A stretch of DNA of 33,616 bases from Candidatus Limimorpha equi (lineage in GTDB: Bacteria; Bacteroidota; Bacteroidia; Bacteroidales; F082): positions 1-33,616 of the forward strand of contig JAGHSL010000421.1 of NCBI GenBank assembly GCA_018065885.1, in the 5' to 3' direction. The notes beneath the pieces are model-generated. The model was not told where the DNA came from and searched no databases. It saw only the letters and a list, made by a program, of their open reading frames with translations. Below are positions 21,835 to 29,467 of the stretch, piece by piece. A program made the translations under genes and the position numbers. Every line of letters begins with the position of its first letter. Within the stretch, counting starts at the first letter, position 1.

Positions 21835-22239
21835 ATGAATACAGACCCTATAGCAGATTATTTGACACGTATTCGCAATGCTGTCAATGCAAAGCATAGA
21901 ATCGTTGAAATCCCGGCTTCAAACATTAAGAAGGCTATGACCCAGATCCTTTTCGAAAAGGGCTACATCCTCAACTATAAGTTTGAAGAAGGCGAAAAGA
22001 AATCACAGAATGTCATTAAGATCGCTCTTAAGTATCATCCTGTGACCAAAGTGCCTGCAATCACAACCATCGACCGCGTTTCACGTCCTGGTTTGAGAAG
22101 ATATGCAGACAGCGAAAACCTCCCAAGAGTGATGAATGGCCTCGGTATCGCCATCATTTCCACTTCTCAGGGTGTTATGACTGACAAGGAAGCCCGTAAG
22201 CTCCACATCGGTGGCGAAGTTTTGTGTTACGTTAGCTAA
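21835..22239 (+). CDS. rpsH: 30S ribosomal protein uS8
   Basis: A 134-aa central-domain 16S binder. DPIADYLTRIRNA at the start and GIAIISTSQGVMTDKEARKLHIGGEVLCYV at the end (about residues 103-133) are family signatures. In E. coli uS8 is the repressor of the spc operon, acting at the rplE region. No equivalent target is evident here by eye. It lies 22 nt before rplF. Confidence 0.98.
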   Translation: MNTDPIADYLTRIRNAVNAKHRIVEIPASNIKKAMTQILFEKGYILNYKFEEGEKKSQNVIKIALKYHPVTKVPAITTIDRVSRPGLRRYADSENLPRVMNGLGIAIISTSQGVMTDKEARKLHIGGEVLCYVS

Positions 22240-22244
22240 TTAAA

Positions 22245-22252
22245 GGAAGGAG
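22245..22252 (+). promoter_or_regulatory. Strong Shine-Dalgarno-like site before rplF
   Basis: GGAAGGAG lies 9 nt before the rplF ATG. Nearly all other genes in the window have AT-rich leaders without such a site, as is usual for Bacteroidota, so this one is unusual. Confidence 0.5.
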
Positions 22253-22261
22253 ATAGAGAAT

Positions 22262-22819
22262 ATGTCACGTATTGGTAAATTGCCTATCGCCATTCCGGCC
22301 GGCGTTACAGTGAACATCGACAACGATGCTCAGGTCATTACAGTTAAAGGTAAACTCGGTGAACTTTCACAGAAATTCTACGATCATGTCATCCTCGAAA
22401 TCGAAGGCGACCAGATCCATGTCAAGCCAAACGAAGCAGTTGCTGAAGCTGGCTCAAAGCATGGCCTCTATCGCGCTTTGATCGCCAACATGGTCAAGGG
22501 CGTAAGCGAAGGTTTCGAAACCGTTCAGGAATTTGTCGGCGTCGGCTACAAGGCTGAAGCTAAGGGACAGATCCTTGAATTAGGTCTTGGTTTCTCTCAC
22601 AACATCTTCTTCGAGATGCCGGCAGAGATTAAAATTGAAACCATCAACGAAAGAGGTAAGAATCCTATTTTGAAGATGCGTTCATACGACAAACAACTTC
22701 TTGGTCAGGTGGCCGCAAAGATCCGTTCAATGCGTGAGCCTGAACCTTATAAGGGTAAGGGTATCAAGTTCGAAGGCGAAGTCCTGAGACGTAAGGCAGG
22801 TAAAGCTGCTGGTAAGTAA
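22262..22819 (+). CDS. rplF: 50S ribosomal protein uL6
   Basis: A 185-aa protein near the factor-binding site. It begins MSRIGKLPIAIPAGV, has VGVGYKAEAKG in the middle, and ends with the signature region EPYKGKGIKFEGEVLRRKAGKAAGK. It is preceded by an unusually good Shine-Dalgarno-like GGAAGGAG and lies 22 nt before rplR. Confidence 0.98.
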   Translation: MSRIGKLPIAIPAGVTVNIDNDAQVITVKGKLGELSQKFYDHVILEIEGDQIHVKPNEAVAEAGSKHGLYRALIANMVKGVSEGFETVQEFVGVGYKAEAKGQILELGLGFSHNIFFEMPAEIKIETINERGKNPILKMRSYDKQLLGQVAAKIRSMREPEPYKGKGIKFEGEVLRRKAGKAAGK

Positions 22820-22841
22820 TCATTAATACCTCAGTAAGAAA

Positions 22842-23198
22842 ATGGCAAAAACTAAAGAAGAAAGAAGACAAATCATCAAGAAGAGCATCAGAAAGAAAAT
22901 CTCTGGTACTGCTGCCCGTCCACGCATGAGCGTCTTCAGAAGCAACAAGCAAATCTATGTGCAGCTGATTGACGACGAAGTCGGCAAGACATTGGCTGCT
23001 GCCAGCTCACGCGAGAATGGCATCGAAAATGAAAAGATTACGAAGATCGAACAGGCCGCTAAGGTTGGCGCCCTGATCGCCGAAAAGGCTAAGGCTGCCG
23101 GCATCGAAGCCGTAGTGTTCGACCGTAACGGTTATTTGTATCATGGTAGAGTGAAGTCACTGGCTGACGGCGCTCGTAATGGAGGATTAAAATTCTAA
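22842..23198 (+). CDS. rplR: 50S ribosomal protein uL18
   Basis: A 118-aa 5S rRNA-binding protein. RIRKKISGTAARPRMSVFRSNKQIYVQLIDD and the C-terminal FDRNGYLYHGRVKSLADGARNGGL are typical. It lies 5 nt before rpsE. Confidence 0.97.
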   Translation: MAKTKEERRQIIKKSIRKKISGTAARPRMSVFRSNKQIYVQLIDDEVGKTLAAASSRENGIENEKITKIEQAAKVGALIAEKAKAAGIEAVVFDRNGYLYHGRVKSLADGARNGGLKF

Positions 23199-23203
23199 TT
23201 GTC

Positions 23204-23722
23204 ATGGCAGAAGTTAACGTAAAAAGAGTAAAATCTAGCGAAATCGAGTTCAAGGAACGTCTCGTTAGCATCAACCGCGTCACCAAGGTGACAAAGGGCG
23301 GTCGTACTTTCACATTTGCTGCTCTTGTTGTCGTAGGCAATGAGAATGGTGTCGTCGGTTACGGTCTCGGCAAAGCCAAGGAAGCTACCGCCGCCATCCA
23401 GAAGGGCGTCGATGATGCAAAGAAAAACCTCGTCAAGGTTCCTGTATTGAATGGAACATTGCCTCACGAACAGTATGGCAAATATAGCGGCGCTTACGTT
23501 TACATCCAGCCAGCTACTCCTGGTACCGGTGTCATCGCAGGTGGTGCTATGCGTGCCGTGCTCGAAAGTGTCGGCGTGAAGAACGTGATGGCTAAGTCAA
23601 AAGGTTCTTCCAACCCTCACTCAGTGGTTAAGGCTACATTCGATGCTCTCACAAGAATGCGCGATGCTTATACCGTCGCCGAACTGAGAGGTGTGGATTT
23701 GGATACTGTGTTTAACGGATAA
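23204..23722 (+). CDS. rpsE: 30S ribosomal protein uS5
   Basis: A 172-aa protein at the mRNA entry site that affects decoding fidelity. It has an N-terminal dsRBD-like part (ERLVSINRVTKVTKGGRTFTFAALVVVGN), GVVGYGLGKAKE, and a C-terminal domain with ATPGTGVIAGGAMRAVLE and GSSNPHSVVKAT. It lies 13 nt before rpmD. Confidence 0.98.
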   Translation: MAEVNVKRVKSSEIEFKERLVSINRVTKVTKGGRTFTFAALVVVGNENGVVGYGLGKAKEATAAIQKGVDDAKKNLVKVPVLNGTLPHEQYGKYSGAYVYIQPATPGTGVIAGGAMRAVLESVGVKNVMAKSKGSSNPHSVVKATFDALTRMRDAYTVAELRGVDLDTVFNG

Positions 23723-23735
23723 AACTTTTGAAACG

Positions 23736-23918
23736 ATGAAAAAAGTAAGAATCACCCAAATCAGAAGTGGTATCGGAAGACCACAAGATCAGAAGGACAC
23801 ATTGAAATCACTCGGTCTGAGAAAGATGCACCAGTCAGCAGAAGTTGACATGGACAACCCTTGCCTGGCCGGTATGGTGAACAAGGTAGCTCACCTTCTT
23901 AAGATCGAAGAAATTTAA
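23736..23918 (+). CDS. rpmD: 50S ribosomal protein uL30
   Basis: A 60-aa protein. I chose the ATG at 23736 (MKKVRITQIRSGIGRP). The frame stays open upstream, but those codons overlap rpsE and do not look like uL30. SLGLRKMHQSAEVDMDNPCLAGMVNKVAHLL matches the family. rpmD is lost in some bacteria but kept here. It lies 29 nt before rplO. Confidence 0.96.
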   Translation: MKKVRITQIRSGIGRPQDQKDTLKSLGLRKMHQSAEVDMDNPCLAGMVNKVAHLLKIEEI

Positions 23919-23947
23919 TTGTTGAACTTAATCAAATCTGCAATATT

Positions 23948-24391
23948 ATGGATTTAAGTAATCTCAAACCAGCAAAAGGTTCTGTAAAGAACAAGACAAG
24001 AAAAGGCCGTGGCCAAGGTTCGGGAAAAGGTGGCACATCTACACGTGGTCATAAGGGTGCTCAGGCACGCTCTGGCGCAAAGAACAAGATTGGCTTCCAA
24101 GGCGGTCAAATGCCTCTCGTCCGTTTGGTTCCTAAGTTCGGTTTCAAAAACCTGAATCGCGTGGAGTATTGCCCGGTTAACCTCTCAACTTTGCAGAAAC
24201 TTGCTGAAAACGGCGTTTCAGTGATCACTCCTGAAGTGCTTGTCGAAAAAGGTATCACTCACAAGAAAGAACTCGTCAAGATTCTTGGCCGTGGTGAACT
24301 GACTGCAAAATTAGAAGTTAAAGCACACGCATTTTCCGCTAAGGCTCAGCAGGCTATCGAAGCTGCCGGCGGAACCTGCGAAAAATACTAA
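23948..24391 (+). CDS. rplO: 50S ribosomal protein uL15
   Basis: A 147-aa protein with the Gly/Arg-rich N-terminal extension that penetrates 23S rRNA (GRGQGSGKGGTSTRGHKG), GFQGGQMPLVRLVPKFGF, and the C-terminal EAAGGTCEKY. It lies 6 nt before secY. Confidence 0.98.
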   Translation: MDLSNLKPAKGSVKNKTRKGRGQGSGKGGTSTRGHKGAQARSGAKNKIGFQGGQMPLVRLVPKFGFKNLNRVEYCPVNLSTLQKLAENGVSVITPEVLVEKGITHKKELVKILGRGELTAKLEVKAHAFSAKAQQAIEAAGGTCEKY

Positions 24392-24397
24392 TTCGCG

Positions 24398-25756
24398 ATG
24401 AACAGATTAATAGAAACTATAAGGAACATCTTTAAGATCGAAGAACTTCGTAAACGTATACTGTTTACGTTGCTCATCATCTTGATCTACCGCTTCGGTT
24501 CGTTCGTTGTCCTTCCAGGCATCGACCCGAACCAATTGTCTGCGCTACAGAACAGCAGTAGCCAAGGCCTTCTCGGATTGCTCAACATGTTCTCCGGCGG
24601 CGCTTTCGGTAATGCTTCTATCTTCGCATTGGGCATCATGCCTTACATCACAGCGTCCATCATCATCCAACTGCTCGGCATGGCTGTCCCGTACTTCCAG
24701 CGTCTGCAGAAGGAAGGTGAAAGCGGCCGTAAGAAGATGAACCAGATTATGCGTTATCTGACTGTCGTAATCGTTATCGTTCAGGCTCCTGGCTACATCA
24801 GAAACGTTATTTATCAATTGGGTCCAGCTGCTAAATTTGCTATCACTCCTTTTGATGGTGTTTCTAATCCAGGTTTCTTCTTCTGGTTCTCATCTGTCGT
24901 CCTTCTTGTCGCCGGCACCCTGTTCATCATGTGGCTCGGTGAAAAGATTACGGACAAGGGTATCGGCAATGGTATCTCCCTGATCATCATGATCGGTATC
25001 ATTGCACGTCTCCCCGGTGCTTTCGTCGGTGAATGCGCTGCCCGCTTCGCACAAGGCGGCACTGGCCTTCTGGTTCTCGTCATCGAGCTGATCGTTCTGT
25101 TCTTTGTCATGATCGGCACCATCGCCCTCGTGCAAGGCACCAGAAAGATTCCGGTACAGTATGCCAAGCGTGTTGTCGGTAACCGTCAGTAAGGCGGTGT
25201 CCGTCAGTACATCCCGCTGATAGTGAATGCTGCCGGCGTTATGCCTATCATCTTCGCTCAGGCCATCATGTTCCTGCCTATCACCATCGCCGGTTTCAGA
25301 CAGACTGAGAGCTTGACAGGTTTCGCAGCTGCTTTCACCAATGTCAACGGTTTCTGGTACAACTTCGTGTTCTTTATCCTCATCATCGCCTTCACGTATT
25401 TCTATACGGCAGTTACCATCAACTGCAACCAGATGGCCGAAGATATAAAGAAGAACGGTGGCTTCATCCCTGGCGTCAAGCCTGGTAAGAAGACCGCTGA
25501 ATACCTTGACAACATCATGTCAAGAATCACGTTGCCAGGATCAATTTTCCTCGCCATCGTCGCTATCATGCCTGCTATCGTTTCCCTCATGGGCGTCAGC
25601 TCGTCATTCTCACACTTCTATGGCGGTACCTCACTGTTGATTCTCGTTGGCGTTGTGCTCGACACATTGCAACAAATCGAAAGCCACCTCCTGATGCGCC
25701 ACTACGATGGTCTGACCAAGTCGGGTCGTATCAAGGGTCGTGTAGGCAGAATGTAA
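24398..25756 (+). CDS. secY: SecY translocase subunit, interrupted by an in-frame TAA
   Basis: The core of the SecYEG protein-conducting channel, 452 codons, in its usual place after rplO. The first part (to codon 264) has RFGSFVVLPGIDPN, the plug region and GGAFGNASIFALGIMPYITASII, ending KIPVQYAKRVVGNRQ. Codon 265 (25190-25192) is TAA where the family has an aromatic residue (usually Tyr). The frame then continues unbroken with GGVRQYIPLIVNAAGVMPIIFAQAI through the last four helices to the C-terminal GRIKGRVGRM. The stop falls in the cytoplasmic loop between TM6 and TM7. One base change from TAT or TAC would explain it. SecY is essential, so a consensus error is the simplest view. A GTG in the same frame (25223) could start the second half. 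A split or readthrough protein is not excluded. Confidence 0.93.
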
Positions 25757-25767
25757 GATTGAACTTC

Positions 25768-25834
25768 AGGCTTCGAGCCTCGCTATAATTCAGGAAGCCT
25801 CTGCTTCTTCAGTGGAAACAGAGGTCTCCTGAAT
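25768..25834 (+). terminator. Hairpins after secY (possible terminator or processing site)
   Basis: A small AGGCT-TCG-AGCCT hairpin (25768-25780) is followed by a strong one at 25788-25834. In the latter ATTCAGGA/TCCTGAAT and CCTCTG/CAGAGG form 14 pairs interrupted by an A-C mismatch and a G-U pair. No T tract follows directly, so an RNA processing or stability role is also possible. They lie in the 249-bp secY-infA gap, which holds no gene. Confidence 0.5.
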
Positions 25835-25911
25835 CTTAGGTAAAATCCTCACCGACAGTGCCTTTTTTTGAAAATTATTGAAAAAATGACATCAGTTTGG
25901 AAAAGAATTAC

Positions 25912-25919
25912 TACCTTTG
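25912..25919 (+). promoter_or_regulatory. -7 box upstream of infA
   Basis: TACCTTTG followed by CCGC, about 87 bases before the infA ATG. TTTG at 25896-25899 is only 12 bp upstream. A small hairpin, GACAA..AGC/GCT..TTGTC (25938-25963), lies in the leader. It suggests infA-rplQ can be transcribed separately. Confidence 0.6.
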
Positions 25920-26005
25920 CCGCCCGAAATAGCGTAGGACAATAGCGTTTTAAGCTCGTTGTCAGTATTTTAATAAAGAAAAAAGTAAAAGTAGAAGAAT
26001 AAAGT

Positions 26006-26227
26006 ATGGTAAAACAATTGTCAATAGAACAGGAAGGCACCGTTGTCGAAGCATTAGGCAATGCCATGTTCCGCGTCGAACTGGAAAACGGTCTGGTCAT
26101 TACGGCCACAATTTCCGGAAAGATGCGTATGCACTACATCAAGATATTGCCAGGCGACAAGGTTAAGGTAGAAATGTCTCCTTACGATTTGACAAAAGGC
26201 CGTATCACATTCAGATACAAGAATTAA
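26006..26227 (+). CDS. infA: Translation initiation factor IF-1
   Basis: A 73-aa OB-fold protein (S1 domain) that blocks the A site during initiation. IEQEGTVVEALGNAMFRVELENG, GKMRMHYIKILPGDKVKVEMSPYDLTKGRI are diagnostic. It opens the second transcription unit of the cluster, after its own promoter and leader. In related genomes map (methionine aminopeptidase) often lies between secY and infA, but it is missing here. Confidence 0.97.
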   Translation: MVKQLSIEQEGTVVEALGNAMFRVELENGLVITATISGKMRMHYIKILPGDKVKVEMSPYDLTKGRITFRYKN

Positions 26228-26252
26228 TCGCGAACAATTAATAAGAATAGAT

Positions 26253-26369
26253 ATGAAAGTTCAAGCATCTGTAAAGAAGAGATCTGCCGACTGCATCATT
26301 GTGAAGCGTAAGGGCAGAGTGTACGTTATTAATAAGAAGAACCCTAAGGAAAATCAGCGTCAGGGTTAA
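26253..26369 (+). CDS. rpmJ: 50S ribosomal protein bL36
   Basis: A 38-aa protein, MKVQASVKKRSADC... ending NPKENQRQG. The zinc-binding form has C-x2-C-x12-C-x4-H. Here only the second position is Cys; the others are Ser, Asn and a non-His residue, so it is the zinc-independent form. It lies between infA (25 nt) and rpsM (35 nt), its usual place. Confidence 0.95.
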   Translation: MKVQASVKKRSADCIIVKRKGRVYVINKKNPKENQRQG

Positions 26370-26404
26370 TCGAGTAGAATTACTAATTTAAGCATTAAGA
26401 TAAT

Positions 26405-26782
26405 ATGGCAAGAATCGCTGGTGTAGATATCCCGAGCAATAAAGCTGGAGAAATCTCTTTAACCTACATTTACGGTATCGGAAGATCTTTGTCGAAGGAA
26501 ATCCTGGCCAAGGCTGGTGTTGAACCAAGCAAGAAAGTTCAGGATTGGACCGACGAGGAACAGAACACTGTTCGTAACATCATTGCCGAACAGTACAAGA
26601 CCGAAGGTGAACTTCGCGGTGAAGTTCAGATGAACATTAAGCGTTTGATGGATATCGGTTGCTACAGAGGTGTCCGTCATCGTGCAGGTCTGCCAGTGCG
26701 CGGACAAAGCACCAAGAACAACGCACGTACCCGTAAGGGCCGCAAGAAGACTGTTGCAAACAAGAAGAAAGCTACTAAGTAA
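26405..26782 (+). CDS. rpsM: 30S ribosomal protein uS13
   Basis: A 125-aa head protein contacting P-site tRNA. MARIAGVDIPSNK, TYIYGIG, RLMDIGCYRGVRHRAGLPVRGQ and the basic tail RTRKGRKKTVANKKK are typical. The 48-nt gap to rpsK contains ATTACAAAA twice. Confidence 0.98.
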   Translation: MARIAGVDIPSNKAGEISLTYIYGIGRSLSKEILAKAGVEPSKKVQDWTDEEQNTVRNIIAEQYKTEGELRGEVQMNIKRLMDIGCYRGVRHRAGLPVRGQSTKNNARTRKGRKKTVANKKKATK

Positions 26783-26830
26783 TCGTTAGGTAGTTGGATC
26801 ATATTTAATTACAAAATCACAAATTACAAA

Positions 26831-27220
26831 ATGGCAAAGACCAATAAAGTAACTAAGAAACGTGTTGTTAAGATTGAAGCTACGGGCATGGCTTTCGTGA
26901 AGGCTTCTTTCAATAACATTATCATTTCTTTGACTAACAATGAAGGACAAGTCATCTCTTGGGCATCAGCCGGCAAGATGGGTTTCAAGGGTTCGAAGAA
27001 GAACACCCCATACGCTGCACAAATGGCCGCTGAAGAATGCGCCAAGACTGCCTATGACTTGGGATTACGTAAAGTTAAAGTTTATGTAAAGGGACCTGGT
27101 GCAGGACGTGAATCTGCAATCCGTGCTATCCACTCAATGGGTGTTGAAGTGACCGAAATCATCGACGTCACCCCATTGCCACACAACGGTTGCCGTCCTC
27201 CAAAACGTAGAAGAGTATAA
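26831..27220 (+). CDS. rpsK: 30S ribosomal protein uS11
   Basis: A 129-aa platform protein. It has ASFNNIIISLTNNEGQVISWASAGKMGFKGSKKNTPYAAQ, GPGAGRESAIRAI, and the C-terminal DVTPLPHNGCRPPKRRRV, the usual end (positions about 112-129). It lies 27 nt before rpsD. Confidence 0.98.
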   Translation: MAKTNKVTKKRVVKIEATGMAFVKASFNNIIISLTNNEGQVISWASAGKMGFKGSKKNTPYAAQMAAEECAKTAYDLGLRKVKVYVKGPGAGRESAIRAIHSMGVEVTEIIDVTPLPHNGCRPPKRRRV

Positions 27221-27247
27221 TAGTTGAACAATTAAAAAATTTGAATT

Positions 27248-27856
27248 ATGGCTAGATATACAGGTCCTAAAACGAAAATAGCTCGTAAGTTCGGTGAACC
27301 TATCTTTGGTTCAGACAAGTACTTCGAAAAGAGAAACTATCCTCCTGGGATGCACGGCGCTGCTGCAAGAAGAAAGAAAGTATCTGAATATGGCACCCAG
27401 CTGAAGGAAAAGCAAAAGGCTAAATATACATACGGCGTTCTGGAAAAGCAATTCCGCAAGACCTTCGAATTGGCAAGACGTAAGGAAGGCGTCACAGGTT
27501 TGATCCTGATGCAGCTTATGGAATCACGTCTCGACAACCTCGTTTACCGTCTCGGCATCGCTCCAACCCGTGCAGCTGCACGTCAGCTCGTTAGCCACCG
27601 CCACATCACCGTCAATGGTGAAATCCTGGGCATCCCTTCATACCTCGCTAAGGTTGGTGATGTCATTGGCGTGCGTGAAAAATCTAAGAGCTTGGAAGTC
27701 ATTACCAATTCAGTTGAAGGCCGTTCAACAAGCAGTCATGCTTGGCTTGAATGGGATGCTGCCAAGATGTGTGGTAAGTTCTTGAATTATCCTACCCGTG
27801 AGGAAATTCCTGAAAATATCAACGAACAGCTCATCGTCGAATTGTATTCTAAGTAA
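27248..27856 (+). CDS. rpsD: 30S ribosomal protein uS4
   Basis: A 202-aa protein that nucleates 30S assembly and represses the alpha operon in E. coli. The N-terminus (MARYTGPKTKIARKFGEP) lacks the four-Cys zinc site. The S4 RNA-binding domain has MESRLDNLVYRLGIAPTRAAARQLVSHRHITVNG. It lies 33 nt before rpoA. Confidence 0.98.
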   Translation: MARYTGPKTKIARKFGEPIFGSDKYFEKRNYPPGMHGAAARRKKVSEYGTQLKEKQKAKYTYGVLEKQFRKTFELARRKEGVTGLILMQLMESRLDNLVYRLGIAPTRAAARQLVSHRHITVNGEILGIPSYLAKVGDVIGVREKSKSLEVITNSVEGRSTSSHAWLEWDAAKMCGKFLNYPTREEIPENINEQLIVELYSK

Positions 27857-27889
27857 TTGTTGATTTTTAACCTGGTAAATAAAGAAAAT

Positions 27890-28882
27890 ATGGCAATATT
27901 AGCGTTTCAAAAACCTGATGAGGTTATCATGGTTGAAAGCACCGATACCAAAGGTGTTTTTGAATTCAGACCTCTGGAACCAGGTTTCGGTATAACCATT
28001 GGAAATGCGCTGAGGAGAATACTGCTGTCTTCACTCGAAGGCTTCGCTATCACCTCTATCCGCATCGACGGTGTAAGTCATGAGTTCGCCTCCATTGATG
28101 GCGTTATCGAAGACGTTGCCGACATGGTCTTGAACTTCAAGCAAGTCCGTTTCAAGCAACTCGTCGCTGGCGAAAACCACGAAAAGATTAACGTCACCAT
28201 CAGCGGTCAGGAACAGTTTGTCGCTGGCGACATCAACAAGTTCCTCGCCAACTTCCAGGTGCTCAATCCTGAACTCGTCATCTGCAATCTCGACCCGTCA
28301 GTGAAACTGAATGTCGAAATCACGATAGGCAAGGGCAGAGGTTATGTTCCTGCTGACGAAAACAAGACTTTAGGCGCTGCTGTCGATACTATCGCTATCG
28401 ACTCCATTTTCACACCTATCCGTAACGTGAGCTTCAGAGTGGAAAACTGGCGTGTTGAACAAAAGACTGACTACGAAAAGCTCGTCATCGAAATCGACAC
28501 CGATGGTTCCATCCACCCGAAAGAAGCTTTGAAAGAAGCTGCAAAGATTCTCATCTTCCACTTCATGCTGTTCTCCGACGAAAAGATTACCCTCGTCCCG
28601 GACGAAAAGACAGTCACTGAAGAATTCGATGAAACTTCTCTGCATACGCGTCAGCTGCTGAAGACCAAGCTCGTCGACATGGACCTCTCAGTCCGTGCAC
28701 TGAACTGCCTGAAGGCTGCTGAAGTTGAAACGCTTGGTGAACTTGTCGCCTTCAACAAGGCCGACCTCCTCAAATTCCGCAATTTCGGTAAGAAATCTCT
28801 CACGGAACTTGAAGAACTGGTCCGCAGCCGTGGCCTCGAGTTCGGTATGAATGTCAGCAAATATAAATTAGATAAGGAATAA
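27890..28882 (+). CDS. rpoA: RNA polymerase alpha subunit
   Basis: A 330-aa alpha subunit. The N-terminal dimerisation domain (about 1-230) includes FRPLEPGFGITIGNALRRILLSSLEG. The C-terminal domain (about 250-320, LSVRALNCLKAAEVETLGELV and LLKFRNFGKKSLTELEELV) binds UP elements and activators. I chose ATG 27890 (MAILAFQKPDEV). The open frame extends to 27857, but those 11 codons are not family-like. It lies 5 nt before rplQ. Confidence 0.97.
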   Translation: MAILAFQKPDEVIMVESTDTKGVFEFRPLEPGFGITIGNALRRILLSSLEGFAITSIRIDGVSHEFASIDGVIEDVADMVLNFKQVRFKQLVAGENHEKINVTISGQEQFVAGDINKFLANFQVLNPELVICNLDPSVKLNVEITIGKGRGYVPADENKTLGAAVDTIAIDSIFTPIRNVSFRVENWRVEQKTDYEKLVIEIDTDGSIHPKEALKEAAKILIFHFMLFSDEKITLVPDEKTVTEEFDETSLHTRQLLKTKLVDMDLSVRALNCLKAAEVETLGELVAFNKADLLKFRNFGKKSLTELEELVRSRGLEFGMNVSKYKLDKE

Positions 28883-28887
28883 GAAAG

Positions 28888-29379
28888 ATGAGACACAATA
28901 AGAAAATCAATCACTTGGGAAGAAAAAGCGCTCACCGCAAGGCTATGCTTTCAAACATGGCTTCATCGCTGATTCTTAACAAACGTATCATAACCACTAC
29001 AGCTAAGGCTAAGGCTTTGAGAATGTATGTCGAACCTCTGATCACCCGTTCAAAGGAAGACAACACTGCTAACCGCCGTCTTGTTTTTGCTTACTTGCAA
29101 AACAAATTTGCTGTCACCGAATTGTTCCGCGAAGTCAGCACTAAGGTTGCTAACCGTCCTGGTGGCTATACCAGAATCATCCGCATGCCTTTCAACCGTG
29201 AAGGTGATGCCGCTGAAATGTGCATGATGGAACTCGTCGACTACAACGATGTCTACACTGGCACTGAAAAGAAGGCTGCCAAGGCTAAGACAACCCGTCG
29301 TAGCAGCAAGAAGGCCGCTCCAAAGGCTGAGGAAACTCCTGCCGTTGAAGCTACACCAGCAGAAGAAGTCAAGGAATAA
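28888..29379 (+). CDS. rplQ: 50S ribosomal protein bL17 with C-terminal extension
   Basis: A 163-aa protein. The conserved core (about 1-120) has MRHNKKINHLGRKSAHRKAML, TTAKAKALRMYVEPLITRSK and NRPGGYTRIIRM. It is followed by a low-complexity Lys/Ala/Glu/Thr/Pro tail of about 40 residues (KKAAPKAEETPAVEATPAEE) beyond the E. coli length. It is the last gene of the ribosomal cluster and ends 22 nt before a strong terminator. Confidence 0.97.
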   Translation: MRHNKKINHLGRKSAHRKAMLSNMASSLILNKRIITTTAKAKALRMYVEPLITRSKEDNTANRRLVFAYLQNKFAVTELFREVSTKVANRPGGYTRIIRMPFNREGDAAEMCMMELVDYNDVYTGTEKKAAKAKTTRRSSKKAAPKAEETPAVEATPAEEVKE

Positions 29380-29401
29380 TATCCTTTATTTCATACTATT
29401 T

Positions 29402-29433
29402 AAAAAGGATGACCTTTTCAGGTCATCCTTTTT
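29402..29433. terminator. Terminator shared by rplQ and hldD
   Basis: AAAAAGGATGACC and GGTCATCCTTTTT form a perfect 13-bp stem around TTTTCA. It has T runs on both strands, so it can serve the converging ribosomal (+) and hldD (-) transcripts. Confidence 0.92.
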
Positions 29434-29467
29434 GATTTTTCAGAATGTTGCTTTGCAAATTCGCTTG

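Noticed and set aside
25223..25756. Independent 177-codon gene after the secY stop
   Set aside because: It is the in-frame second half of SecY and starts only at a GTG in the middle of the conserved NAAGVMPIIFA segment. It is best treated as part of secY.
26806..26831. ATTACAAAA direct repeat before rpsK as a regulatory site
   Set aside because: Two 9-nt AT-rich words in an AT-rich spacer are weak evidence and may be chance.
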